Source: Ceraceosorus guamensis
Taxonomy: Eukaryota; Basidiomycota; Exobasidiomycetes; Ceraceosorales; Ceraceosoraceae
Length of the DNA: 58,209 nt
Assembly (NCBI RefSeq): GCF_003144195.1
Contig: NW_020290085.1
Location: forward strand, 4,178 to 62,386
Direction of reading: 5' to 3'
Part shown: in pieces, positions 1-10,756 of the stretch
How positions within the stretch are numbered: position 1 is the first letter of the stretch
Layout of the letters: each line of letters starts with the position of its first letter
Notes under the pieces: generated by a model
Database searches by the model: none
Seen by the model: only the letters and a program-made list of their open reading frames with translations
What the model was told of the DNA's origin: nothing
Translations under genes and position numbers: made by a program

Positions 1-855
1 GCCTCGGATGCCGTCGTGCTCTCGCGCGCCTCGGATGCCGCCGCCCTGGATCCCATCTTGCGCTCGCTCTTGCGCGATCCTTCTCCCCTCGTTCGATTGC
101 GCGCTTGCTGGTCTTTTGCAAATCTCGTCGAGTGCCGAGCGCACGCGCGCGCGCCCACACCCGTCGACACGCTCGCACCCGCACCCGCCCCCGCACACGT
201 CGACGCGTCCCCCGCCACCGCCTGGGAAACACTCGCGAGCGTCGCTCTCGTCGCTGCACAAGACGAGGAACGCATAGCGATGCACGCACATCGAGCGCTG
301 GGTGCATTGTTGGAGTGTGCTCCCCTGCAATCCGTCGAAACGTGCATGCTCGCATTCACGCTCCTCTTTGATCGCCTCTCGAAAGCCAAGACATCCCCCA
401 AAGCGCACTGGAACGCTTCGTCTGCCGTTGCGCGAGCTCTCTCCTCTTCTAGCGCCACGCATCACCGCTGGAATCTCGTCGAGCGCAAACTCAACGATGA
501 GCTGGTCAGTTGCCTCTTGGTGTGTCTGCTACCCCCATCGCAAGGCGGGACGCAGAACATCAAAACGCGCACGCTCGCGCTCGTGGCGTTGCAGCGCGCT
601 GCCCCGTTATTCGCAGCTTGCAAAGCTTCGACGCGCTCGAGACTTGAGGACACCATCTCGACGCTGGCGTCCAGCATCGAGTCTCAGATTCGCGAAGCTC
701 GATTCAAAGAAGCTCAATTGCATGGTGCGGCTTTCCGAGAAGCGTTGAGGGGGTTGGAGCGGGAGCGAGCGAGGGTGGCGGGGGACGCGAGCGGGAGCGA
801 AGCGAGGGCGAGCGTGGGCGAGGGCGGGCGAGGGCGAGGGCGAGATGAAGGGTAG
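1..855 (+). CDS. HEAT-repeat protein, HEATR6-like, 3' end (partial)
   Basis: Reading frame 1 is open from the first base of the window, so the gene starts outside it and only about 284 C-terminal residues are present. Two-helix HEAT/ARM-type repeats are visible: a segment with DPSPLVRLRACWSFANLVE and, near residue 132, KAHWNASSAVARAL followed by NIKTRTLALVALQ. The KxxWNA...NxKxR pattern resembles the C-terminal repeats of HEATR6-type (DUF4042) proteins, which are poorly characterised scaffold proteins. The last 30 residues are Arg/Gly/Glu-rich and encoded by a GAGCGAGGGC-type simple repeat; this tail may be intronic or of no functional importance. Assignment to HEATR6 is by recalled motif similarity only. 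An importin-like or other HEAT protein remains possible. Confidence 0.55.
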   Translation, partial: ASDAVVLSRASDAAALDPILRSLLRDPSPLVRLRACWSFANLVECRAHARAPTPVDTLAPAPAPAHVDASPATAWETLASVALVAAQDEERIAMHAHRALGALLECAPLQSVETCMLAFTLLFDRLSKAKTSPKAHWNASSAVARALSSSSATHHRWNLVERKLNDELVSCLLVCLLPPSQGGTQNIKTRTLALVALQRAAPLFAACKASTRSRLEDTISTLASSIESQIREARFKEAQLHGAAFREALRGLERERARVAGDASGSEARASVGEGGRGRGRDEG

Positions 856-925
856 AGACTGCGCGAAAGGTTGAGATCGCGGGAGCGCGAGATGAAGGGC
901 TTAGACCGCGCTCACGCTCGCGCTC

Positions 926-1570
926 TCATTGACACGCCCCCCCCCCCCGCGTCATTCGACCTGGTCTCGCGTTCGTGTCGAAAGATGGAGTCGCAGCAGC
1001 CTCCCATCGACCATTCCTCCAGTAATGCTTGACTCCGCGTCGATTCGCAAAGCCCGGCGTCAATCCGGAATTGATCTGGGTGGCGAGCGGGTGCGGGTGC
1101 GGGTGCGGGCGTGTCAGCGTAGCGTGTCGTTTGCGGGCGTGTCAGCGTAGCGTGTCGTTTCTTCCAGCGCCCCCCTCGCGCGCCACGCCACGCCTCACCG
1201 CTCCATGCCAGTGCCCCTCTTTGGGCTGAAACTGCTTCGACTTGCTATTGTACCTCGTAAACACACCCTTGTCCTTGTCGTACGTGTGCACAATGCCATC
1301 GATGCGAGTGACAAAGTGCACCTCTCCTTGAGCATCTCTCAACTGGCGCGGGGAATGGCGGGCGTCCGCGTAAGCTTGAGCACGCGCAAGCACGCACGCA
1401 CACGCACGCACACGCACGCACACGCGCGCTCACCATAGCTTGAGCCCATTCTGGACTGTCGACAGCGAATGAGCAGACGTTTCTGGCGTCGTGTAGACAC
1501 GCACGACTCACACTTGAGCGCGAACTGCCCCAAAGCAGAGCGCAAGAGCAAAGACGACGGTGAGGCGCAT
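926..1570 (-). CDS. Small secreted protein (124 aa), no recognised family
   Basis: Spliced model: complement(join(926..1075,1199..1342,1434..1455,1512..1570)). Residues 1-18 form a clear signal peptide (MRLTVVFALALCFGAVRA), so the mature protein of about 105 aa is predicted to be secreted. All three introns begin GTGAG and end in CAG or GACAG, and their phases match, which supports the model; exon 2 is only 22 nt. The mature part is Tyr/Trp/Lys-rich (HTYDKDKGVFTRYNSKSKQF) and has a single Cys at the end; I recognise no domain. It lies just downstream of two other secreted-protein genes in the same orientation, but it lacks their W-x3-C...C exon. A poly-G tract near the stop codon (minus strand, about 937-949) makes the exact C-terminus sensitive to sequencing error. 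A candidate effector-like or cell-wall protein by inference only. Confidence 0.6.
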
Positions 1571-1742
1571 GTCGGGCGGGCGCGAATCATGGAGGCGATG
1601 AGGGAATTCGCGCGAATCATGGGGGGGGGGCCCACTTCACGCACGCTCTTATTCACTCTCGAGGGGCTGTGCACATGCTATCGTATTCGCCACCGCATTC
1701 GCCACCGCCATCGTGTACCCTCGCGGAGATGACGCGACGCTT

Positions 1743-2493
1743 CTATGGACTACGACGACGACGCTGGAGAAATCTGGGGCCCTCATCCACCTTGCCACCC
1801 AAGCGAGGCGGTGGAAAGGAGCTGTGAATGGGATCGTTTGTGCCTGCCCCCACGCCCGCGCCCGTTCCCGCGCCTGCTCCCTTTTCGGGAATCTCTCCCT
1901 CCGCTCCCTTGAACCACACTTTGAGAGCCTTGAGCGTAAAGTCGGTGTACACGCTGACGTGAGGGAGCGCAATGTCGTCAGTCGGGACGCATACACGCAC
2001 GCAATCGCACGCACGCATACACGCGCGCACTCACGCAACTTTCTTTCTTGGATCGCGAGATGCGCAAGCAGCATCGAATGTCCCCGGCGCGCCACCTTTG
2101 ATCGGACCAAAGTACTCTCTGTGATCATGTCCGGCCACTTGCAGACATACTTGCTTCCATTCGAGTGCGGCACTCTCCGCCTTTGTATTCTGTGGGAGGG
2201 TTGTTGCTGCGCGTGCGCGTGGGCGACGGTCAGCTCGTTGTCACGTACGCGATCCGCCATCACTCACGCTCGCAAAATGTGCTCAATTTGTGGCTCTTGT
2301 GGGGCTTGTGTTGCGGCGGCGTCGGCGTCGGAGTCTTTGGCTGAGGCGCCGGAGTCTGGGGCATCGGTGGAATGAATGGCTCGTCAAAAGCACGAATGGG
2401 TGAGATTTCTGGCCCAATGCCTTGCACCACGGGAGAGGGCGAGGCAAGGGCCGCAGAGAGGGAGAGGAGGAGGCATAACAGGTACGATTTCAT
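1743..2493 (-). CDS. Secreted protein A with W-x3-C...C exon module (202 aa)
   Basis: Spliced model: complement(join(1743..1953,2035..2206,2268..2493)), 202 aa. A signal peptide (MKSYLLCLLLSLSAALA) is followed by a Pro/Thr/Lys-rich stretch. The middle exon (172 nt, residues about 76-133) carries W92, C96, V-A-G at 99-101 and C123. Exon 3 is Gly/Ala-rich and ends RRRRSP. The next gene upstream (3086-3678) has the same three-exon plan: intron 1 in phase 1, intron 2 in phase 2, and a related middle exon with the W-x3-C-x2-VAG pattern and a second Cys 26-27 residues on. The two are therefore likely tandem duplicates. A third copy of the module is in the large secreted protein at 38 kb. Function unknown; secretion is inferred from the signal peptide. 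A TATAAG element lies 138 bp upstream of the ATG. Confidence 0.7.
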
Positions 2494-2522
2494 GGTGGCG
2501 GAGAGGGAGAGAGAGAGCGAGG

Positions 2523-2582
2523 CGGGCGTGGGCGTGGGCGTGGGCGTGGGCGTGGGCGTGGGCGTGGGCGTGGGCGTGGGCG
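2523..2582. repeat. (GGGCGT)n microsatellite, about 10 units
   Basis: Uninterrupted six-base repeats lie about 30-90 bp upstream of the secreted protein A start codon, in its probable 5' UTR. Every reading frame through the repeat is open, which explains several spurious ORFs (GVGVGV, AWAWAW, PTPTPT). Confidence 0.9.
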
Positions 2583-2630
2583 GCAATGTCGGATGCATCG
2601 TCTGGTCTCGTCTCGCATCCCATCGACGCC

Positions 2631-2640
2631 CCTTCTTATA
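2631..2640 (-). promoter_or_regulatory. TATA box candidate for secreted protein A
   Basis: TATAAGAAGG on the minus strand, 138 bp upstream of the predicted ATG at 2493. The paralogue at 3678 has TATAAAGGGG 98 bp upstream, and the large related gene at 38227 has TATAAAAGG. TATA elements are typical of regulated, high-output genes; use in vivo is not shown. Confidence 0.45.
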
Positions 2641-3085
2641 GACGTCGAATCCATTGAACTTCGCCATCGTGTCCACACTCGCGATGATTTGCGCGCCGTG
2701 AAAGGTCTGCGTGACGCGCGGCGCCCTGAATTTGGTCCAGCTGCCCCTCGGTGGATGGTGTTTTCAACGCAGATCCAAGCGAGTGCGCAAATGAATGGTA
2801 CCGCGAGGCGAGTCGGCGTGGGCTTAAACCGGTGGCGAGTCAGCGTGCGCGCGCAAAGTCGAACCTAACGCGAGTCAGCGTGCGTGGAATCACTGCGCGC
2901 GCGCGTGTGTAGACAACGATCGAATTGGCGGTAAGAATGGCGGACAAGATGAAAAAGGAGAAAAAAAGAAAGGTTTGGGGGAAAAGGAAAGTTTCGGAGA
3001 AAAGGAACGTGTCGCTAGGGTACGCATCGCGAGTGTAGATGATTGTCTGCCGCGGCGAGCGACAAGAGAGTGTGCATGGAAAGGG

Positions 3086-3678
3086 TTATACTTTCGCGCG
3101 CGTCGCGTCGTAGATGGGAATCATCGGACCGAGGTGCTTCATGGGCGTCGTGTCGGGCTCAATGTCCATCTTGACCTCGTTCCACTCCTTGACCACCTCG
3201 GACGTGCGATTCGTAAGCGTCCTGTGGATGAAGCGATCGAGCCTGCGTGAGCGAGTGCGCGCGCGCGTGCGCGCCCACTCACGTCTTTTTGGTCTTGGCG
3301 TCGACGCTAAAGGAAGCGCATGCAGCCTTGTACTCTCCGGGATGATTGAGAGCAGGTTCGAAATGCTGCTTGGTGTGCGCGCCAGCTACCTTTTTGCACA
3401 ATTGTGTCCATTTGCCTGGCGCATCGTTTGGCGCGACGTCTTCTGGCAACGTCACGTCTGCGTGCGTGGGCGCGATGTGAGTTCGAGTCGTGAGTCTCGT
3501 GCACGCGCTCTCTGCACCCCCACTCACCGACGTAGAATTTGGTCAAGTCGTCGCCGTCGCCGTCGCCGTCGCGGATCTTATCGTGCGAGGGAATCGGAGC
3601 GGCCAGCGAGCGCGTGGACGCCGCGAGGGCAAGCGCGAGGGCGATGGAGCAGAGCGGGAGAAGAGTAGAGGGGCGCAT
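3086..3678 (-). CDS. Secreted protein B with W-x3-C...C exon module (160 aa)
   Basis: Spliced model: complement(join(3086..3242,3283..3457,3528..3678)), 160 aa. Residues 1-27 form a signal peptide (MRPSTLLPLCSIALALALAA...), followed by a short Asp/Gly repeat. Exon 2 (175 nt) encodes W67, C71, V-A-G at 74-76, C97 and a terminal KTKKT. Exon 3 continues with LDRFIHRTLTNRTSEVVKEW and ends AKV. Splice sites are canonical (GTGAG...CAG) and both phases (1, then 2) match those of secreted protein A and of the 38-kb protein. In the mature part only C71 and C97 are present, so a single disulfide between them is plausible. No known domain recognised. Tandem duplication with gene A is the simplest explanation for their adjacency. 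Confidence 0.72.
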
Positions 3679-4296
3679 AATGAAGAGGGGGGAGGTGTGG
3701 GTGCGAATGTGAGTGCGTGTGGGTGCGAATGTGGGTGCGAATGTGAGTGCGTGTGAGTGCGTGTGAAGAAAGCGACCCCTTTATACGCGCGGCGAATCGA
3801 GCCGTCCAGCGATTGCGAATGTTCCGACCGCGAGCGACTCGAATCTACGTCGAGATGCGTCGATTCGAGTCGTCGAGGCGCGTCGATTCGAATCTACGTC
3901 TTGACTGCACTCGTCTTGACTGCACTCGTCTCGACTGCTTTTGGTACGCGCAGACTGCTCTCGTCTCGACCGCTCGGGCAGTCAAAAAGAAGAACAAGAT
4001 GAAGCGCACCCGCGTAGTCAAGTGCCCGCTCACCTCGCGTTCCTATTCTTCTCACATCGCGCGCGCGCGCAAACACACACGATCTAGCACCGTTTATGGA
4101 TCATCGCATTTGCGCACGAGGGGCGTCAGCAATACCGAGGAACACGTCGTCGACGGACGCACCTTGGTGCGCTGGCATCGCGCTGTTAATCGAGTCCAGT
4201 TTGCTACGGGAGCCCATTGAGCGGAATAGCGGAAAACGTCATGACCGCATGCCGCACCTCACCTCACCTCACCGCACTCGTGTACGCTTGCCTTGC
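3679..4296. other. Intergenic, upstream of secreted protein B
   Basis: 618 bp. It contains GTGAGTGCGTGTGGGTGCGAAT-type simple repeats near 3700-3765, the TATA box of gene B, and a 15-bp unit (GCACTCGTCTTGACT) repeated about three times near 3898-3939. No ORF here has a conserved domain; the 60-90 aa ORFs follow the repeats. Confidence 0.55.
3776..3785 (-). promoter_or_regulatory. TATA box candidate for secreted protein B
   Basis: TATAAAGGGG on the minus strand, 98 bp upstream of the predicted start codon at 3678. The position and sequence fit a fungal TATA element. Confidence 0.5.
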
Positions 4297-5670
4297 CTAA
4301 GCGGGAGGAGGTGCTGCAGGACTTGCGCCGGTTGCTTGTTGCATGTGATGTGGAGCCGCAAAGCCTGGTGGTGGTCCAGCGTAGTGATGCGATTCGGCGT
4401 GACGCGATTCGGCGTGGTCCGCGTGGGGTCCAGCGTAGTGATGCGATGCTCCCACCCCTGCTCCCGGAACGTTTGTGCCCGCCCCCGCTCCCTCGCCCTC
4501 GCCATCGCCATCGCCGGTCTCCTTGTATGCGTACCTCGGCTCGAGGGCCAACCTCTCCTCTGGCGACAATTCCCCATCCGTATACACCATGCGCGATTTG
4601 GCTCCTCCTTGCACCGCCAATTGATGAGGACTGGGACCGGTGGCACTCGCGCTCGCCGCGGACCGCATCCACGGACTCGAAGCGCCTGCTGGTGGTGGTG
4701 GGGCGTAGACCGTAGGTGACATGGCTACAGGCGTAGGCGCACCGAATCCTGGTGGAGGTCCTGAATAAGGCGGCGCTGCTGCGAAACCTGGTGGTGGACC
4801 GTGCGGATAAGCTGGCGAGCCTATACCTGGAGGTGGTCCAAACGGAGGTGGTCGAATGGCTCTGGGGGGGGGAGGGGGGGGCCGAGGGGGGATGGGTACG
4901 AAGCACCGTCAGCACACGCAGCGTCAGCACCGTCACGCACGCCCGCACACACCCGCACCGGCACACACTCCACACACCCGCACCCGCACGACTCACGGGT
5001 TGAAACCAGGCGGAGGACCAAACGGCGGTGGTGGACCGGGATAGGCCAAATGTGGAGGTAGTGGCGAAGCGGCAGAGGAAGGACCAGCAGCAGCAGATGA
5101 AGCCGCACCGCCAGCGCCAGCGCCAGCGCCAGCAGCGGCAGCGGCAGCTTCGGCGTGACTCTTGCCGGCCATGAGAGCCTTGTGAGCTTCGAGTTGAGCT
5201 TTGAGCTGAGCAGGCGTCAACGCCACGCTCTCCACTTTGGGACGCTTGGCAGATGGTTGACCTGATGGATTGGATGGATCTTGGCCCGTAGATCTACCCC
5301 TTCTGGATTTCCACTCTTCCAAATCTGCCGCTGGAATGCCCGTCATGCCGTAGATCTCCACATCAAAGGATTCCCTGCCTGGCAATGCATTCTCGATGCT
5401 GGCGCCGGCGCCGCGTGGCGTGTTGCGTGTTAGTGGTCGCCCCGACATCACCCCACGCACACGCACCCGCACTCACAACGTAGGCTCTGCCTTGTGAACT
5501 TGATGAAGATGCACAGTGAGACCTCCAGCAGTGTTGAGTCGACGCGGACAATGAGGACACTTGTAATGTTTGGCCTTTTGATGTTGCAACAAGACCTTTT
5601 CATCCTCGAATTCGCGATCGCAATACCAGCACCACGCTTCTAGAAGCGGAGCCTTTTTCTTCTTGGCCAT
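4297..5670 (-). CDS. BuGZ/ZNF207-type C2H2 zinc finger protein (386 aa)
   Basis: Spliced model: complement(join(4297..4861,4997..5398,5477..5670)). The N-terminus [17 protein letters not shown] begins two linked C2H2 fingers: C-x2-C...H-x4-H at about residues 14-36, then C-x2-C...H-x4-H at about 38-60, with the family hallmark QHQKAKH between them. Exon 2 starts IENALPGR...[11 protein letters not shown], the conserved second block of ZNF207/BuGZ. In animals BuGZ binds Bub3 and spindle microtubules and supports kinetochore attachment; related proteins also link to splicing. The rest is Pro/Gly-rich and low-complexity (PPPGF repeats), like the phase-separating tail of BuGZ. It is divergently arranged with UTP22 across about 410 bp. 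The family call is strong; the role in this organism is inferred. A Bub3-binding GLEBS motif was not clearly seen. Confidence 0.85.
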
Positions 5671-6078
5671 GGTGGTGGGGGGTGCGGGTGGGGTGTGCCG
5701 TGCGTGTGGGTGGGTGTGCCGTGTGTGTGTGTGGGTGTGCCGTGCGTGTATGCGTGCGTGCGCGTGCGAAGATGGTGGTGAGCGCGAATGGAGCGCAACG
5801 GTGAATGGTGAATCTTGAAATGTTCGCGCGGCGCGATGCAGGGCGCGCGCGCACGCACGCACACACGCACGCACGCACGCACGCGGTGCACGTGACATGC
5901 TCCCTCTTTTCGTGCGAGAAGCGCGCGCGCGCGGGGCTGCAATTTTTGAACTTTTGAAATCGCGCGAGGCTTCACGGGAGCGCGACTCACGGGAGCGCAA
6001 CTCAACTCCTTGACGCTCGCTCCACATTCCACACTCCACACTCTGCTCGCTCGCTCGCTCGCTCGCTCACAAGGCACG
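5671..6078. other. Divergent promoter region BuGZ / UTP22
   Basis: 408 bp between two start codons. It is rich in GTGTGTGCGTG and (CACG)n simple repeats, and the UTP22 5' UTR carries a (GCTC)n run immediately before its ATG. No TATA element was obvious. Confidence 0.6.
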
Positions 6079-6196
6079 ATGCCGGGCCTCAAACGCAAAT
6101 TGGCAGCAACGCGAGCGGGATCGCCCATCAAACGGATTGCACCCAGCGCGCCCAGCACGCACGCACCCAGCGCGCCCAGCGCACCCACCACACCAA

Positions 6197-6234
<38 letters not shown>

Positions 6235-9200
6235 TCCAAGTACGAGTCGGAAGATGGCGGGTTTGAAGATCTGGAGGGAGAGCCAGCGCCAGCGCCAGCG
6301 CGAGAGCACACTGCCACGCACACGCACGCACACACGTCACGCAAGAGCACGGGATTGTACGCCATGCCATCCGCAGACGAGGTGAACCAGTTGCGCGCCA
6401 CGGGAGAGCTGTATCGGGATGGCGTGTTGAAGCTTCAGGTGAGTGGGTGGGCGTGCGCGAGCGCGCGAGTTGCCGTGCGTGCGTGCGCCACCTAATCCCA
6501 ATGCCTTCGCCCGCCTTCCCGCCCGCGCCCTCGCCCTCGCTTCGCTTCGCTTCGCTCGCGCGCGCAGATCGAAGCGATGCTGCCTGCTCTACGTCCACGC
6601 TACGAGTCGACTAGCACGCTCGATGGGGCCCTGCATCGCCTCAAGGCGCACCTCGATCAGCTGCCCACGCTCCCAGGCGTCCCCTTCGACTCGGCTCAAG
6701 CATCGCTCGAAAAGGCCTTTCCTGGCGTCCACGTCCGCATCCCTTGGCCGCCAGCACCACCACCAAAGGGCAAGCTCGCCTACGCCTTTGCTCCTCCCAC
6801 AGCCGTCCATCTCGTCGGTTCTTGGCCTCTTTGCACAGCAGCCATACGATCTGCGCCGATGAATGTAGACATGGACGTGCAGATGCCCAGCTCCCTCTTT
6901 TCCGTCAAGGATGTGCGCGCAGGCAGGTACGCGGCCAAGCGCGCCTTTTACTGCGCCGCACTAGCAGCTTCCATTGCCAATGCTCCTGATCTCGGTCTTC
7001 GTGTGCGCTTCGAGGAGGAGGCGTCGGCGGATGCCCACTCGCACGCCACGCTCGTCTTGCTGCCCAGCAAAGACCAAAAGGAGACCGACTTTTCCAAACA
7101 AAAAGTCGTCGTGCGCGTTCACTTGTCCCACGAGCTGGGTCTCTTTCCTGTTCGCAGGTTGGGTCCCGCAAAGGTCAACGTTGAAGCGAGCGAGGGCGAG
7201 CGCGGGGGCGAGCGCGGGGGCGAGCGCGGGGGCGAGGGCATCGCTCGCGAGGGTGAATCGCGCTCGCACGGCTCGCTCGCTTCACCCTCGCACTCGCACG
7301 CCGCCTACAACAGCAGCATCGCCCGCGACAGTCTGCGCGTGGCGCACCTCTTCTATTTGCACGCCACCGCATCCACCTGTCCAGCATTCGCCGACGCCAG
7401 TCTCCTGCTCAAGACGTGGGCCTTCAAGAGGGGTTTGGGGGGCGGAGATAGAGCCAGCGCGGTGGGGTCCGCATCCGTGCGATTCCTCTTGACCATGATC
7501 CTCGCCCATCTCCTTCACGAAGGGGCGGTGCGCGCGGGGTTCAGCAGCTACCAACTCTTTCGAGGCGTGCTGGATTTCTTGGCGCGACGCTTGAGCAGCG
7601 AGGTCACCGCCTTTATGAAGCACATTGCCGGCATTCCCAGTCACCACGCGGACATTCCGCGCGAGGAGTGGGGAGCGTTCGCGCCCTGCCTCGTGGACCC
7701 GACGGGCGCTTTGAATTTATTGGCAGGCATACCACAAGGTACGCTCTCGCACATGGCAGCATGCGCCAGCGCCTCGATCGCGCTATTGGACGCCGTCGGC
7801 GGGGATGCATTCTCGGAGCTATTCATCGACGACCGCAGCTCTCCTCTGCTGACGTTTGACGAGGTGGCCAGCGTGCGCGGCGGCGGGGGTGCGTGTCGAG
7901 AGGGCGCGGGCGCGAGCGCAAGCACCCTAGCGAGCCTGGCACTCCGCGCACTCGGATCGCGCGCCAAGTACGTCGCTTGCTTTGATGGCGGCGCATCTAC
8001 GTGGTCCATCGACTCGCCTCGCCCTTCCAACAACACCGTCGAACTCGCGCTCGTGCTAGACGCCGAACATGCCCTACGTCTGGTGGAGCATGGACCACCG
8101 CCAGAAGACGCTGCAGCCGCACAATCCTTCAAGCAATTCTGGGGAGACTTGTCAGAGCTGCGACGATTTCGCGACGGTCGCATCCTCGAATCCGTCGTCT
8201 GGCCGGCGGCCGAGGGACGCGCGCGAATCCCTCGAAAGATTGTCGAGCACATTCTTGCTCGTCACGCGCGCCCGCAGGCGGCGGTACAGTGGCATGCCGA
8301 CGCTTACGAGGGCTTGTTGAAGCTCCCCGCAATCATCGAATCGTGCGCATCGCTGCAAGACACTAGCAAGTCGGGCTTTCAAGCCGTGCAATCCGCCTTT
8401 GAACAGCTTTCCCGCGCATTGCGCGCATTGCAAGGCTTGCCGCTCGCACTGATCGCCATCGCTCCAGCAGCGGAAGCTCTTCGATGCACCAGCGTCTTCA
8501 TCCCCACGCCCCTCGTATTGGACTCGCTCGGCACTCGAATACCCGACGCGGCATCCCATCTGCCCGCACACGACCTCATCCTCACCCTAGAGAGTTCGGG
8601 AAAATGGCCAGACGACTTGTCAGCCATTCGAGCGATGAAGCTGGCCTTTTACCAAAAGATGGCCGAAATGTTGCCGCTCGCGCTCGAGGGATCGCGCGCG
8701 GTGGTGGTGCGCGGCGGCGGCGACGCGGGTGGCGTGGACGACGACGACGACGATCACCTCGAAGCGATCCTAAGCCAAGGATTCGCATTTCGCGCTCGCA
8801 TCCACCACGAGCGGGAGCGCACCTTGTTGGCGCGCGCGCACGCGCTCGCGCCCGCCCTCGCACGCCATTCTCGCCGTTTCGACGTCTCTCCCCGTCATCA
8901 CGCGCTCGTCTCTACGCTTCAAAATCGCTTCATTGCATTTTCAGAGACTTGTCGATTGCTAAAGAGGTGGACATCGTGTCAGATGCTCTCTCACATTGCC
9001 CCCGAACTGCTCGAACTCGTCGTCTTGAGCGTATTCTTGGCCGCGTCGCGCGCGCCATGCAGCGCCTCCACCGGCTTCCTGCGCTCCTTGCAGATGCTCG
9101 CGCTTTGGAATTGGAAAGAGGAAGCGCTGCTGGTAGCAGGACACGCAGCCGTCGAGCAATCGGAGGAAGATGTGCGCGCGGGAAAGCTTGCAAAGTTCGA

Positions 9201-9790
9201 CGTCGATGCGTCGTTGCGAGCGCAAGACGATTTCAAGACGCTTCGAGCGCAAGATCCTTCTTGCGAGACGCGAGCTTGGATCATCGTCACGGAGATGGAT
9301 TTGAAGGGTGCGGATTTTGCCAGCAGAGGACCTACAGCTGCAGAGGCGCACGCGATGCAAAGATTGGCCGGTGCGGCGTGTGCCATCATTCTAGAAAGGG
9401 GGGCGGGCATGAGCGCCATGGAAGTTCGAGTGAGTGCGCCGCGAGTACGTGCGCGGCGAGTACGTGCGCGAAGCGCGCGTGCGGGCGAGGGCGGCGCTGA
9501 CATTGCGTCTGTGTGGTCGCACCCCTCCAGTCCATCTTTACGCCCTCTCTCTCGCACTACGATTTCTTGATCCACCTCGATCCCACCGTGCTACCGCGCT
9601 ACGCTCAATCGCTCGCATTCGACCCCTCCCTCATCGCGAGCGCGAGCGCGAGCGCGAGCGCGAGCGCGCACGCACGCACAAAGTTCGCAAACTTGGCGTC
9701 GCCATTCGCTGCATCCCGCTTCGGCATCTCGCCTCGACCAGCATTCGATGTCGGATCGGATTTCGTCAATCTGTTGATGGTGAGTCGAGC

Positions 9791-9821
<31 letters not shown>

Positions 9822-10118
9822 TGTCGTGAACTCCCGCTGACTTTGCGCACCCACGCCCAGTCCCTCTTTTCGGATACGCTGCGATTGTTCTACGATGCGC
9901 ACGGAGGAAGCGTCATTGGCGGATTGTGGAACCCGTCTTTGCTGGCTAAAAGACCCTTCAAGCCGTTGCTGGGTTATTCTAGCGTGCCGTGCGGCGATGG
10001 CAAGGACAAGATGGTCAGGTTGAATTGCGAGGCGATCTGCGAGGAGATTGAGAGGTTGGGAAAGGGCATCGTGGTTGGTGTGCAGCGCGTGAACCGGCGC
10101 GCGAGTGCGGGTGCGTGA
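6079..10118 (+). CDS. UTP22: U3 snoRNP/SSU processome protein Utp22 (Nrap family)
   Basis: Spliced model: join(6079..6438,6568..9429,9531..9779,9861..10118), 1242 aa, close to the size of yeast Utp22. Nrap-domain landmarks are visible: MPSSLFSVKDVRAGRYAAKR near residue 220, and near the C-terminus SIFTPSLSHYDFLIHLDP. The latter is the conserved Nrap C-terminal strand-rich block, followed by GGSVIGGLWNPSLLAKRPFK. Utp22 forms the UTP-C module with Rrp7 and acts in the nucleolus in early 18S pre-rRNA processing. An N-terminal acidic run (poly-Asp) and a Gly/Glu/Arg repeat inside the protein (around residue 325) are low-complexity additions. All introns are in phase 0 with GTGAG donors. The last exon may end slightly earlier than modelled, as its final 20 residues look unconserved. 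Confidence 0.88.
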
Positions 10119-10370
10119 GCCGGCGTGCCGCGTGAATGCGATTGCGATTGCGAACGTTTCTTCCAGCGAGAGGTGACGGCGTGCCGCGTGAATGCGAATG
10201 TAGCTCTCAGTTGTCCCCGTTAATGCGAACGTATCTGAGAGGCGCCCCCCAAGAATGCGAATGTAGCTCTCGGTTGTACCGTGTCCCGTGAATGCGAAAG
10301 TATCTTCCAGCTCAAGTACCTTCGCGCTCACGCATCTTCGCGCTCCCGCGCGCCCCCGCGCGCGCCCCGC

Positions 10371-10722
10371 CTAGAGATGCCTCCTAGCGCTAGCTCTGAT
10401 CCTCGTATCGAAAGCCGGACTCCTGATGGGGTTGAGGGGATCGTGAAGCGGATTGATAAACGTCTTGAGGAGCAGTTCCCACGCGTCCAAGAAAAAGTTC
10501 CTGATGCCCTCTTCGTGCTTGTGTTCGTGAAGAATGACGAAAAAGTAGCGATTGGGCAGCAGAAAGCAAGAGACGAATTGTTGCTGCGTTCGATCGATGG
10601 TGCGGAGGTACATTTGAGAGGTGCGAAGGGACTTGTCGTATATGGAATCGAGAGAGGAGTGAGCGATCATTTGAAGCGTCGAGCGCCACGTGTAGCTCGT
10701 CAGTCCTGTGCCGGCGCGCGGC

Positions 10723-10756
<34 letters not shown>

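Larger units (their letters stand above)
2494..3085. other. Intergenic, promoter side of secreted protein A
   Basis: 592 bp with no supported gene. It holds a (GGGCGT)n microsatellite directly upstream of the secreted protein A start codon, a TATA-like element on the minus strand, and on the far side an A-rich patch around 2940-2990. Short ORFs here are repeat-driven and were not accepted. Confidence 0.6.
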
